Shown: piece after piece, positions 43,431-52,578 of the stretch
Layout of the letters: each line of letters starts with the position of its first letter
Position numbering within the stretch: position 1 is the first letter of the stretch
Assembly: GCA_029261895.1 (NCBI GenBank)
Contig: JAJDAK010000092.1
Coordinates: 1-52,597 of the forward strand
Length of the DNA: 52,597 bases
From: Deltaproteobacteria bacterium
GTDB taxonomy: Bacteria; Myxococcota_A; UBA9160; SZUA-336
Direction: 5' to 3'
Notes under the pieces: generated by a model
What the model was told of the DNA's origin: nothing
The model's input: only the letters and a program-made list of their open reading frames with translations
The model's database searches: none
Made by a program: the position numbers and the translations under genes

Positions 43431-43923
43431 CGACCCGCACCTCCGTGCAACCCGCGCCCTGCAGGAGTTCTTGCACGCGGGGAATTTGATCCGAATGGCA
43501 GTTCACCACGCAGCCAAATTCACCACCGCTAAAGCTCGGCCGATACGCGGAACTGGTATCGCGCGAAAGAATCAGACCGTGAACCACGAGACCCGCGACG
43601 GTCAAAACACCACCGAAAAGAATGGTGAGCTCAAACGCGATAACGGTATAGGCCGGAATCGACGCAAAGGGCTTTCCGCCGATCACGAGGGGCCAATCAT
43701 AGGACATCCAGATCGTCATCAGGTATCCGAGCGATACACCGGTAAGCCCGCCGATCAGCGTCCACAATCGCACGCCGCTCTCGCCACGATGCAACGCGTG
43801 CTCAATCTCGTGACTCGGCACGGGCGAATACACGTTTAGATCTTCGAATCCCGCGCCCCGTAGTTTCGTCACCGCGTCCGCGGTATCGAGTGGGTGCTTC
43901 AGGACGCCCAGCACTTCAGCCAT
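43420..43923 (-). CDS. actD: ACIII subunit ActD (DUF3341)
   Basis: A 167-residue membrane protein with two helices (about 57-75 and 93-115). VLGVLKHPLDTADAVTKLRGAGFEDLNVYSPVP (in two parts) and HEIEHAL are the DUF3341/ActD signatures, with a ferredoxin-like cytoplasmic fold before the helices. Its start overlaps the actC stop by one base (TAATG), and it overlaps actE by 11 bases. Confidence 0.92.
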   Translation of the reverse strand: MAEVLGVLKHPLDTADAVTKLRGAGFEDLNVYSPVPSHEIEHALHRGESGVRLWTLIGGLTGVSLGYLMTIWMSYDWPLVIGGKPFASIPAYTVIAFELTILFGGVLTVAGLVVHGLILSRDTSSAYRPSFSGGEFGCVVNCHSDQIPRVQELLQGAGCTEVRVVEG

Positions 43924-45254
43924 TAGCGCGCCCCCTCATTTTCATAGTAGGTCTCTTTCACTTCCTGAACCGCCACAATGGGGAACATGCGCAGGAAGAT
44001 TAGGAAGAACATCATGAAGAAGGAGAAGCTCGCCGCCAAAATCGTCATCTCGACCCATGACGGCGTGTAGTACCCCCAGGCTGCAGGACTGTATTCATGT
44101 GAGAGACCCGTGGTAATGATCACGTAGCGCTCGAACCACATGCCGATGTTGATGAAGATCGAGGTGATCCACATCCACGTCACGTTGAGGCGCACCCTCT
44201 TGATCCAAAGCGGCAGCGGCACGATCACATTGCAGGTGATCATGATCCAGGTTGCCCACCAGTAATCGCCAAACGCACGATGCCAGAACGCCGCCTGCTC
44301 GAACGCATTTGTGCTGTACCAGGCCATGAAGAACTCGGTCGCGTAGGCGTAACCGACGATCGTCGACGTGAGCACGATGAACTTGCCCATATTGTCGAAA
44401 TGCTCGGCGCGAATAACCGCGTGTAGTCCGAACGAAGCCCGCACAGGCACGAGTACCGTGATGACCATCGCGATGCCGGAGAAAATCGCACCCGCGACGA
44501 AGTACGGCGCGAAGATGGTGGTGTGCCAGCCGGGCACCAATGAAACCGCGAAATCCCAGGACACGACGGAGTGCACTGAAAGTACCAGCGGCGTTGCCAG
44601 GCCGGAGAGATGCAGCACAGCGCGTGCATGGTGGCGCCACTGCTCACCAGTACCCCGCCAACCGAAGCTCAGCACGTTATAGAGATGGCGGCGCCAATCT
44701 GGAATGCGGTCGCGCGCAGCAGCGATATCGGGGATCAAACCGACGATCAAAAAGAGGATGGATATCGTGGTGTAGGTGCCGACGGCGAAAACGTCCCACA
44801 TCAACGGCGATTTGAAATTCACCCAGAGTCCGCGTTGATTGGGATAGGGAAGCATGAAATAGAACTTCCAGAGTCGACCAATGTGGATCAGCGGGAATTG
44901 ACCGGCCGTAATGACCGCGAAAACCGTCATCGCTTCGGCACCACGGTTGATCGCGTTGCGCCACTTCGCGCGGAAGAGGTAGAGAATCGCCGAGATCAAC
45001 GTGCCCGCGTGTGCGATACCGACCCAGAACACGAAGGTCGTGATGTACACGCCCCACATCACCGGGTGTTGCAAACCCGTCACGCCCATGCCGAAATAAG
45101 TCTGGTACGCGAGCGCGCCGACACCGGCAGTCGTGATGCCACCCATCAGCAGAATCGCCAGCACGTAAAGCGGTGTAGGCGGCTGTAACGTTCGGAAAAC
45201 GTCTTCGTTGATCTGGTCGGCGTTCGCCGGTATGGGCTCGGTCATCGCGGCCAT
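43923..45254 (-). CDS. actC: ACIII subunit ActC (NrfD-like quinol-site protein)
   Basis: A 443-residue polytopic NrfD/PsrC-type protein that carries the quinol site of ACIII. About ten helices are present. VFWVGIAHAGTLISAILYLF and FPLIHIGRLWKFYFMLPYPNQ-type blocks are characteristic, including the His-Ala-Gly segment at about 80-84. It lies 3 bases after actB and overlaps actD by one base. ActC and ActF are distant paralogues. Confidence 0.94.
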   Translation of the reverse strand: MAAMTEPIPANADQINEDVFRTLQPPTPLYVLAILLMGGITTAGVGALAYQTYFGMGVTGLQHPVMWGVYITTFVFWVGIAHAGTLISAILYLFRAKWRNAINRGAEAMTVFAVITAGQFPLIHIGRLWKFYFMLPYPNQRGLWVNFKSPLMWDVFAVGTYTTISILFLIVGLIPDIAAARDRIPDWRRHLYNVLSFGWRGTGEQWRHHARAVLHLSGLATPLVLSVHSVVSWDFAVSLVPGWHTTIFAPYFVAGAIFSGIAMVITVLVPVRASFGLHAVIRAEHFDNMGKFIVLTSTIVGYAYATEFFMAWYSTNAFEQAAFWHRAFGDYWWATWIMITCNVIVPLPLWIKRVRLNVTWMWITSIFINIGMWFERYVIITTGLSHEYSPAAWGYYTPSWVEMTILAASFSFFMMFFLIFLRMFPIVAVQEVKETYYENEGAR

Positions 45255-45257
45255 CGA

Positions 45258-48152
45258 CTAGCTCCGCTTAATCTTCTTCAAGTATCCGACCGCCGGGCGC
45301 GTGTACAGGTGATCGAGCGCGACGTAGGCACGCTCCCCCCGGTACTTCGCACTGACCCGACTTTTTGGATCCTTGAGATTGCCAAATGTAATCGCATTCG
45401 ACGGGCAGGCCTGCTGGCACGCGCTCACAACCTCGCCGTCGCGAACCTCGCGGCCTTCGGCACGCGCCTGGTCCTTGGCTCCGCTTATACGCTGGATGCA
45501 GAACGTGCATTTCTCCATCACACCCTTCCCACGCACGGTCACGTCCGGATTCAGCATCAAGCCCTCATGCTCTCGTAACAGCGCGTCGTAGGGGAAATGA
45601 TTAAACCGTCTCACTTTGTAGGAGCAGTTGTTGCTGCAATAGCGTGTACCGATACAACGGTTCGGTACCATCACGTTCAAACCCTCGCCGTTGTGATACG
45701 TCGCGAGTACGGGGCAGACGTTTTCGCACGGCGCCGCACCACAGTGCTGACACAGCATCGGACTATGGCGTACTTCAAGCACGCCATGTTCCTCTTCGAT
45801 GTAGCGCTCGATGCGCACCCACTGCATTTCACGACCGACGCGCGCGTTGTTTTCTCCCACCGAAGGGATGTTGTTCTCGACATTGCACGCGGTGACGCAG
45901 GCGTTGCAACCCGTGCATGCATCGAGATCGATCGTCATGCCCCAGCGGTAGGGGCTCTCTGGATGCGAGTCGTCCGCTGGGTCGAATTCCTTGGTCACGA
46001 GATGAAGCGGATCGCCGTACGCCGAATGTTCTTTCGGCGCGTCAGCGTGGCCGCCATGCGCTGCATGACCCGCGGCAGCGCCGGCTGTCGCTTGTGCGAA
46101 ACCGCGACCCTGTTGATCAAAACCATACTGCGCAAGCGCGAGCTGCTTGTGTTGACCGGTGGGTTCGAGTTCCGCTTTGGTGGAGAGCCAGGCCAAACCG
46201 CCGCTCTTTGAGTCCAAGCGCCAAGGCAGAAGCGAGAGCGCATTCACGCCGATCGTCGCGCGCTGCTGCCAAAAATCAGGATCCGGTGCGTCGGGATCAA
46301 CGGGTTGGTGTCCCTGACCCGCTTCGATCGCGACGATGTCTTCGCGAAGCGTTTGATTCAACATCACGGGCACTTCAATGAAGCCGGCTTCGGTTTTCAC
46401 GCGCACGATGTCGCCGGTATCGAGGCCTTTGGCTACCGCGGTCTTAGGATGCAGCTCGGCAACGCTGGTCCACATCGACTTGGACACGACGTCCGGAAGC
46501 TCCTGCAACATGGGAATGCGCGCGGAGCGACCGTCGTAGAAACGAACGGACGGATACACGATCAACGCCAAGTCGCCCTCGCCACCAATCTGCGCCGGCT
46601 GGAAGTCCATGTTGATGTCTTGCGCGCTTGCGCCCGCGCGCGCGGCCTGGTTGACCGTGCCGCCCTTCGCGAGCGCCTGGTTGAATCCACCGGACCAATT
46701 GGACTTCAAAACATCTTTGAACGAGCCCGCGGGCAGCCCCGCTGCGCCCACGGCTTTGCCCGTCTCCAACAGCACATCGCCCAGCGCGCGTGTGTCGTAG
46801 AGCGGCCGAACCGTCGGCTGCTGCAAACGCCGCACACCGGCGATGGGTTCCGCATCGCCCCACGACTCGAATGGTGTGTGATCAGGCAGAATCAAATCTG
46901 CGAATGCGGTGGTCTCATCGTTCGCACTGGAGAAACTCACCGTGAAGAGACCGTCTTGAGTGAGTGCACTGCCAAAGTCGAGTGCGGGAACCGCGTAAAC
47001 GGGATTAACACCGTGCACGAGCAGTACACCGACTTCGCCGCCCCGAATCTGACCCGCGAGTTGCTTGAGATCGCGGAAACGATTTAAACTACCCACCTGA
47101 TGCGTGGCACTGAAGTCAACCGTCTTACCGATGGCGCCGCTCACGTTGTTGAGCATCTGCACCGCCGCGGTGAACGCGGTGGCGTTGGTGCCCTGCAGTT
47201 CGTTGCCGGGCGGCAATGCAACGGGCGCGTGCGCATTGGCGATTCGTACTGCGACCTTTAGAATTTTGCCCGCGTCCACACCCGTGAGCTTCGCGACCGT
47301 GGTCGCGTCATAACCTGCGACGGCCGATTCACCCTTCATCTTCGCGACTTCGTGTGCCAGACCGAGTGCGATGAAAATTTCTGTACCAGGCTTCGGCGCT
47401 AACCAGAGATCCGCATTCCCGCCCGTCAGCCCGAGACGCGGTCCCACGTAGACCGAGTAGCCGTGGCCCTCGGCACGTGACTTCGCATAGCCAACCTGGT
47501 TCTGCAACGGATTGAGCCAGGTCTCTAAAAAGTCTGCGCCGAACGAAACGATGACATCGGCATCCCCAAGCTCATAGCTCGGCACCTTTGAGGTACCGAA
47601 AACCGCTTCGTTCGCCGTGCGTAAGGCTTCATGTGCGAAAAGTTCAAAGCGAACCCGGTTCGGCGAACCGATTCCACTCATGAACTGATCGATCAACTTG
47701 TCGAGGGTGCCGGTCTGCTGGCCACCTAAGAAATGAACTCCGCCCTTCGCCTCGCCGATTTTTTCCGCGAGCAGTTTAAGGCCTTCGTCCCAACTGATGG
47801 CTTCGAGCGCATCGCCATTGCGGCGCATCGGGCTCTTGAAGCGGGTCGGATCGTAGGTGCGATACAAGCCCGCTTGGCCACGGACGCAGAGCGAACCGTT
47901 TGCGATGGGGTCTTCAGGATTGCCGTCGACTTTAATCGGCCGACCTTCGCGGGTCTTCACCTGAATCGAACAGGCCGCCGGACATTCGCCACAGGTGCTC
48001 GCGTAAAAGGTTGGAATCCCGGGAATGATTTCTTCGGGCTGGTTGAGGTAGGGAATGACCTTCTCAACCGGATCGGAGCACGCCGTTGCCGCCGCAGCAC
48101 CCGCACCGATCCCGACGATCTTTAGAAACTCTCTACGGTCTACCTCAGGCAT
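45258..48152 (-). CDS. actB: ACIII subunit ActB (molybdopterin-like + iron-sulphur fusion)
   Basis: A 964-residue periplasmic subunit. A Tat-type signal DRREFLKIVGIG begins the protein. The large region with CGECPAACS and the HGVNPVYAVP block resembles molybdopterin oxidoreductases; ActB is known to lack the cofactor. The C-terminal domain (about 735-964) is ferredoxin-like with four Cys clusters: CTGCNACVTAC, CQHCGAAPC, CIGTRYCSNNC and CTFC followed by CQQACP. It forms the electron wire from ActC to the haems. A Gly/Ala/His-rich linker separates the two parts. It lies 13 bases after actA. Confidence 0.95.
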   Translation of the reverse strand: MPEVDRREFLKIVGIGAGAAAATACSDPVEKVIPYLNQPEEIIPGIPTFYASTCGECPAACSIQVKTREGRPIKVDGNPEDPIANGSLCVRGQAGLYRTYDPTRFKSPMRRNGDALEAISWDEGLKLLAEKIGEAKGGVHFLGGQQTGTLDKLIDQFMSGIGSPNRVRFELFAHEALRTANEAVFGTSKVPSYELGDADVIVSFGADFLETWLNPLQNQVGYAKSRAEGHGYSVYVGPRLGLTGGNADLWLAPKPGTEIFIALGLAHEVAKMKGESAVAGYDATTVAKLTGVDAGKILKVAVRIANAHAPVALPPGNELQGTNATAFTAAVQMLNNVSGAIGKTVDFSATHQVGSLNRFRDLKQLAGQIRGGEVGVLLVHGVNPVYAVPALDFGSALTQDGLFTVSFSSANDETTAFADLILPDHTPFESWGDAEPIAGVRRLQQPTVRPLYDTRALGDVLLETGKAVGAAGLPAGSFKDVLKSNWSGGFNQALAKGGTVNQAARAGASAQDINMDFQPAQIGGEGDLALIVYPSVRFYDGRSARIPMLQELPDVVSKSMWTSVAELHPKTAVAKGLDTGDIVRVKTEAGFIEVPVMLNQTLREDIVAIEAGQGHQPVDPDAPDPDFWQQRATIGVNALSLLPWRLDSKSGGLAWLSTKAELEPTGQHKQLALAQYGFDQQGRGFAQATAGAAAGHAAHGGHADAPKEHSAYGDPLHLVTKEFDPADDSHPESPYRWGMTIDLDACTGCNACVTACNVENNIPSVGENNARVGREMQWVRIERYIEEEHGVLEVRHSPMLCQHCGAAPCENVCPVLATYHNGEGLNVMVPNRCIGTRYCSNNCSYKVRRFNHFPYDALLREHEGLMLNPDVTVRGKGVMEKCTFCIQRISGAKDQARAEGREVRDGEVVSACQQACPSNAITFGNLKDPKSRVSAKYRGERAYVALDHLYTRPAVGYLKKIKRS

Positions 48153-48165
48153 CTGCCGACTCCGT

Positions 48166-48801
48166 TTAGTAGTGGCATGCGCCGCAATCGTCGCTGGCGC
48201 CGCGCTCGAGGTGACAATCCATGCACCAACCCATTTCGAGTTTCGCGGCCGGTAGGTACGCGCTCGATGGGCGGAGCTTGGTGTCCTCGGTCATATAGAC
48301 ACGATTCATAGTCTCAATTGGACCATGACAAGTTTGGCAGTCCACACCGGCCTGAACATGTCGCATGTGCTTGAACTGCACGTGCTCAGGCAGATTATGA
48401 ATCCGCAACCACGGAATCGATTCACCCCGGTTATAGAAGTCACGAAGCTTCTGAATTTCGGCTTTGGAGGCCTCAATCAATAGAGCGTTCTCGTCTTCGC
48501 TCTTCTTGGGATCGGGGTTTCGATTCGAAACAAAGTTGTGACAACCCATGCAGGTCGACACCGCAGGGATCGTTGCGTGCTGGCTCTTATCCGCCGCGGT
48601 ATGGCAGTACAGACATTGAATGCCCATCCCACCGTCCGCTGGCGCACCCGCGTGAACCGCGTGGCTGAATTGAATGGGCTGCTCGGGCCCGGCAAGTTCG
48701 GCGTCTGAATACGCGTAGAGACCACCGGCCGCTGCGGCCACGACGCCGGCGAAAACCAGTGATGCCACGAAGGCAAAAACTATCCGTTTACGAGACCCCA
48801 T
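48166..48801 (-). CDS. actA: ACIII subunit ActA (pentahaem cytochrome c)
   Basis: A 211-residue membrane-anchored cytochrome with an uncleaved N-terminal helix (about 7-30) and five CxxCH motifs: CLYCH, CMGCH, CQTCH, CMDCH and CGACH. Five haems are typical of ActA. FSHAVHAG and KHMRHVQAG supply distal histidines. It is the first gene of actABCDEF. Upstream (48802-48884) I see TTGACG at 48842-48837 on this strand but no good -10 at 16-18 bases, so the promoter is unassigned. Confidence 0.94.
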   Translation of the reverse strand: MGSRKRIVFAFVASLVFAGVVAAAAGGLYAYSDAELAGPEQPIQFSHAVHAGAPADGGMGIQCLYCHTAADKSQHATIPAVSTCMGCHNFVSNRNPDPKKSEDENALLIEASKAEIQKLRDFYNRGESIPWLRIHNLPEHVQFKHMRHVQAGVDCQTCHGPIETMNRVYMTEDTKLRPSSAYLPAAKLEMGWCMDCHLERGASDDCGACHY

Positions 48802-48884
48802 ATCGCGGGCGTAGGGGTAGCTTTACGTACGTGTGACGTCAACGGAAAACCACGGAAATCTCATGACTTCTGGTCGTTTTGTGG

Positions 48885-49496
48885 TCATACGAAGCGAAGC
48901 ATCGGAAATGGACCGAAGGCGGGTTCCTCCCGATACGAAACGATTTTCAATACAGACGCATGATCGAAGCCAAAATTCGGGGCTTCTCCCGGTGTTTTTT
49001 GCAGCAAATTCCAAATGAGGAAGTGCAGCAGCCCTCCGTGCGAGACAATTAAGCTGTTTGAATTATCGTTTTCAAGCTCCGCGCGAACGAGATCGGCGCT
49101 CTCTTGGGCCCGAAGTAGGAATTTTTGGCGTGTTTCACCCCCGGGAGCGGTGCGGTCGCTCTCGGCAAGCCGCGCGAGCACGGTGTGCCCCCGCTTGAAA
49201 GCTTCTGGAAAACGATCTTTCGCTTCGGCATGCGTGAGCCCATCGAGATCCCCGATGGCTCCTTCTTGCAAACACTGTTTAATTTCAATCCGCATGTCGC
49301 GGTCTTTGGTCAAAATTTCGGCGGTTTCCTTTGCGCGCAGCAGCGGTGACGCGAAGCAACGAACAAAAGGAGTTGCACGGAGCCGCTCGGCCAATGCTTC
49401 TGCCTGCTGCCGACCTTGCTCGGATAGGCCGGTATCGGCATAGCGATCATCAGCCGCCGCGCGATCCTCGGCGTGGCGAACCAAGTAGACGGCCAA
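48885..49496 (-). CDS. Histidine phosphatase family protein (SixA/PGAM-like)
   Basis: A 203-residue branch-1 histidine phosphatase. The N-terminus YLVRHAED contains the phospho-accepting His (RHA where many have RHG). SPLLRAKETAEIL carries the second Arg, LQEGAIGDLDG supplies the acid, and VSHGGLLHFL the second His. Such enzymes act on sugar phosphates, small phosphoesters or phosphohistidine; the SixA-like N-terminus suggests phosphohistidine but does not prove it. It begins 4 bases after the hydrolase gene, so the two are probably co-transcribed. Confidence 0.88.
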   Translation of the reverse strand: MAVYLVRHAEDRAAADDRYADTGLSEQGRQQAEALAERLRATPFVRCFASPLLRAKETAEILTKDRDMRIEIKQCLQEGAIGDLDGLTHAEAKDRFPEAFKRGHTVLARLAESDRTAPGGETRQKFLLRAQESADLVRAELENDNSNSLIVSHGGLLHFLIWNLLQKTPGEAPNFGFDHASVLKIVSYREEPAFGPFPMLRFV

Positions 49497-49500
49497 GGAC

Positions 49501-50760
49501 TTAGCGCGCGCGCGCCCGGCGGGGGCGAGCGGAAGAATGTGGTGTGCCAGCGTGATCGAGCGCGTAGGTCATGAGGTTTTTCACGTCATAGCAGATTTGG
49601 CGGATGTCATAGCCCATGGTGAGTTCCATATGACTATTGCCGCGCACAGGACGCCAGAGCAGATAGTCGCTCGAAACCGAACGGTAAACATTGCGCGTGG
49701 TGTGAACGGTCGCAAACGGATCTTCGTCGCCAAAGAAAATCGCAACAGGAATTTTGATTCGCGGCAACGCGGCACCGACGTCATGACGAATGCTATCGGT
49801 CGCCAGTCGACCGCGGCGTACCCAACGGCTGAGTTGTTCGGCGGTACCGCGCGATTCATCCGTGCTGCCTTCGCGTAAAAGCGGGCGCAGCGCGGAGAGC
49901 GCGACGTTGTTGGGTTGATACAGCAGCGGGCGGGCGAGCGGGATGCCTCCCGTCAACGCGTTCACCGTCGATGAGGAAAGCCGACGCTCAAGCCAACGAA
50001 ACACGGTGCGAAACGGTAGGCGCCGGAATCTCAACGGCTCGAATTTCTTTTCCGGTCGATGCAATCCGCTGAGGCGACCCACACCGCGCGCAATCACACG
50101 CGTGAAATTCGCGGTGGCGAAACTCATATCGACGAGCGGAAACGCCAAGGGCGGTAGCCAACCCAACGCCCGTATCCAAGCCGGCATCTGGCTGAAATCC
50201 GACGGCGACCCAATGGTCATCAGCCCCATCAAGTCATCGAAAAGGGTCGCGTACGCATAGCCCAGAATGCCGCCGAGGCTATGACCGCAGTAGAAAACTT
50301 TCTCGCTTCCGGTGATGCGCTTGATCATGCCGATAGCGGCAGGAAGATCTTGGAGGACGTAGCTATCGAGATCCCAGCCGTGATCGATATCGCCGGGCAG
50401 CGGAGTTTTTTCGATTTTTGCGCGCTTTTTCTGTGCGTCAACGCTGCTCTTGCCATGGCCGCGAAGCTCCAAGAGAAATAGATCCGCGCCAAAATAGAGC
50501 ATGGTCTTAACAAACTGACCGGAACTCCAAGAGCGACGATTCTGTGTGTAACCGTGCACGAGCAACAGCGGCGAGCCAAAGAGCGGCTGAAAGAAGGGCT
50601 GCCGCTTGGGTCGATAGCGCGTCAGCACCAGGCGCCAACCGTCCTGGGTATCGACGTCGATCTCTTCCAAGCTGTAGAGATCGTGGAAATTGACTTCATC
50701 GACCGACGGCGTTGACGCCGGGTCGTGTTGATCCGAATGAAGCCTAGCCGCTTGAACCAC
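49501..50760 (-). CDS. Alpha/beta hydrolase
   Basis: A 419-residue hydrolase. LLLVHGYTQNRRSW is the oxyanion-hole region and CGHSLGGILGYAYA gives the nucleophile Ser. FFGDEDPFA gives the acid and GNSHMELTMG the catalytic His. It resembles lipase-like or polyhydroxyalkanoate-associated hydrolases with an insertion (about 230-300) forming a lid. There is no signal peptide, so it is probably cytoplasmic. GTG 50760 with AGGG upstream is the start; the basic C-terminal tail (ARPRRARAR) is odd and may be unstructured. The substrate is unknown. Confidence 0.85.
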   Translation of the reverse strand: MVQAARLHSDQHDPASTPSVDEVNFHDLYSLEEIDVDTQDGWRLVLTRYRPKRQPFFQPLFGSPLLLVHGYTQNRRSWSSGQFVKTMLYFGADLFLLELRGHGKSSVDAQKKRAKIEKTPLPGDIDHGWDLDSYVLQDLPAAIGMIKRITGSEKVFYCGHSLGGILGYAYATLFDDLMGLMTIGSPSDFSQMPAWIRALGWLPPLAFPLVDMSFATANFTRVIARGVGRLSGLHRPEKKFEPLRFRRLPFRTVFRWLERRLSSSTVNALTGGIPLARPLLYQPNNVALSALRPLLREGSTDESRGTAEQLSRWVRRGRLATDSIRHDVGAALPRIKIPVAIFFGDEDPFATVHTTRNVYRSVSSDYLLWRPVRGNSHMELTMGYDIRQICYDVKNLMTYALDHAGTPHSSARPRRARAR

Positions 50761-50809
50761 GGTGATCCCTTCGAGGAACTGCGGAAGCTACAGGAGCACT
50801 ACGGCCGCT

Positions 50810-52471
50810 TCAATGACCCACCTTCCGATCCCGCAAGAAAACGCGCGCGCCTTCCAGCAATACCCACGCGTCGAGGACCAATACTGCGCCACCAAACGAC
50901 GCCAGCCGCCAGTTCTGCTCGGCTACGCGCCCGAGCGTTTCACCGATCATCGCAACAAACGTGACACCCGCGACAAGCACCATCGGAATCAGCGTGAACA
51001 AATAGGGTTTGCCAAGCCTTCGGAGCCAAATGCTGATGACCAAGAGCGTAATGCCCGCAACCAATTGATTGGTGGTGCCGAAGAGCGGCCAGAGAATCAA
51101 TCCACCCTTCCCGCCTGCCTCCGTCACCGCAAGTAGAGTAGCGGCGCCGATACCGAGCGCGCCGGCGAGGTATCGATTGCGCAATGCCGAGATACCGACG
51201 GTTGCACCGAGTTCTGAAATAATCAGCCGTTGGATCCGCGCGCCGGTGTCGAGTGAAGTCGCGGCGAACGCAATCACCATCGCGGCAATAAATGTTTCGC
51301 CAATCTCGGTTGGAATACCGAGTTCAGAGATGAAACGCGCAGAACCGCTGATGAAGGCATCGAGTTTGGGCGCCAAGCCCGACGCTGCCGACCAACTGCT
51401 GTAGTGACTATGCCATTCTGCTGTTGAAGCAAAGCCGGCTGTCGCTGCAAGTACTGCGATCATGCCGAGCGCGCCCTCACCGAGCATGCCGCCGTAGCCA
51501 ATGGGTCGTGCGTCCGTCATACATTCGATTTGTTTCGATGTCGTACCCGAACTGACGAGTCCGTGGAATCCTGAAATCGCGCCGCAGGCGATGGTAATAA
51601 ATAGGAAGGGGATCATCGGGGGTGCACCGTCGGGGTTCGCGTTGACCATGGGGGCTTGAATCTCAGGCTGCAAGACCAGCAATCCACCGAAGAGTAGCAC
51701 CAGTCCGGTAACGAGTTGGTGCGAGTTGAGATAGTCGCGCGGTTGCAAGAGCAACCAGACGGGCAGCACCGATGCCACAAACGAATACGCCATCAACAAC
51801 CAAACCCAAGTGCTGACAGAGATATCTTTGATGAATGGAAACGCGTTTGCGAAGTCGTCGCCAAAGAACACGGCAGTCAGTAAGCCCACGTACGCAACGA
51901 TCGACGGCGCGAAAATGCCAACACCCCGTCGATAGACCAGCCATCCAAGCGCCATCGCGACGATGATCTGAATATTGATTGGAAAAATCGAAGCGGGGTA
52001 ATTGTGAAAGAGCGTACCGATGACAAATGCGAAGACCGCGAGCACAATCCAAATCAGGAAAGAAATAATAATCAGGAAGAGTGTGCGCACACGGGGGCTG
52101 ATGACGGTTCCCGCGATATCACCGATTGAATGACCGCGATGGCGCAGACTGATGACCAACGCAGAGAAATCATGCACCGCACCCATGAAAATCGTGCCGA
52201 TGCCAACCCAGAGCAACGCCGGAAGCCAACCCCAAATCACCGCAAGCGCGGGGCCCACGATCGGCGCCGCACCCGCGATCGAGGTGAAGTGGTGGCCCCA
52301 GAGCACGCTCGCACGCGTGGGCACATAGTCGATACCATCTTGGTATTCGCGCGATGGTACGGGTTCATCCCGCGACAAACCGAATACACGCTCGGCTAAA
52401 AAGCGCGAATAGAAACGGTACGCCAACGCGAAGAGCGTCATGACAAGGATCGCAAGGACGGCGGCATTCAT
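50810..52471 (-). CDS. cstA: CstA-type carbon starvation transporter
   Basis: A 553-residue polytopic membrane protein of the CstA/BtsT family, transporters of pyruvate or peptides in other bacteria. The N-terminal block YSRFLAERVFGL, then DGIDYVPTRASVLWGHHFTS, then IAGAAPIVGPALAVIWGW and GAVHDFSALVISLRHRG, is diagnostic. About 14-16 helices are seen. It is shorter than the roughly 700-residue E. coli CstA, as in the short subgroup. I chose ATG 52471 over TTG 52489. The 29-bp repeat array begins 15 bases upstream of the start, so it occupies the promoter region. Confidence 0.93.
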   Translation of the reverse strand: MNAAVLAILVMTLFALAYRFYSRFLAERVFGLSRDEPVPSREYQDGIDYVPTRASVLWGHHFTSIAGAAPIVGPALAVIWGWLPALLWVGIGTIFMGAVHDFSALVISLRHRGHSIGDIAGTVISPRVRTLFLIIISFLIWIVLAVFAFVIGTLFHNYPASIFPINIQIIVAMALGWLVYRRGVGIFAPSIVAYVGLLTAVFFGDDFANAFPFIKDISVSTWVWLLMAYSFVASVLPVWLLLQPRDYLNSHQLVTGLVLLFGGLLVLQPEIQAPMVNANPDGAPPMIPFLFITIACGAISGFHGLVSSGTTSKQIECMTDARPIGYGGMLGEGALGMIAVLAATAGFASTAEWHSHYSSWSAASGLAPKLDAFISGSARFISELGIPTEIGETFIAAMVIAFAATSLDTGARIQRLIISELGATVGISALRNRYLAGALGIGAATLLAVTEAGGKGGLILWPLFGTTNQLVAGITLLVISIWLRRLGKPYLFTLIPMVLVAGVTFVAMIGETLGRVAEQNWRLASFGGAVLVLDAWVLLEGARVFLRDRKVGH

Positions 52472-52485
52472 GCCGAATAGATACC

Positions 52486-52572
52486 GCAATTAATGGGGAC
52501 GTTGGTTAAAAAGTGCAATTAAATGGGAACGTTGGTTGAAGGTGCAATTAATGGGGACGTTGGTTAAAAAGT
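52486..52572 (+). repeat. Three tandem 29-bp direct repeats upstream of cstA
   Basis: Units lie at 52486-52514, 52515-52543 and 52544-52572. Units 1 and 3 share GCAATTAATGGGGACGTTGG and a following TTAAAAAGT; unit 2 differs at six or so positions. There is no spacer, so it is not a CRISPR array. The same core recurs inverted at 195-220. Possible roles are binding sites for a regulator of cstA, or ends of a REP-like or insertion element. The array continues into a palindrome at the window edge. Confidence 0.85.
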
Positions 52573-52578
52573 TGCAGT

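Noticed and set aside
46305..47087. 260-codon open frame on the plus strand
   Set aside because: It lies wholly antisense inside actB, which has clear domains; this frame has no motif or plausible start context. The other long frames antisense to the act genes are rejected for the same reason.
48820..48842. Sigma-70 promoter for the act operon
   Set aside because: TTGACG is present on the minus strand at 48842-48837, but the bases 16-18 further on (TACCCC region) do not make a credible -10. Overlapping ACGTACGT and TGACGTCA palindromes were noted but not assigned.
52486..52572. CRISPR array
   Set aside because: The three 29-bp units are directly adjacent with no unique spacers, and there is no cas gene.
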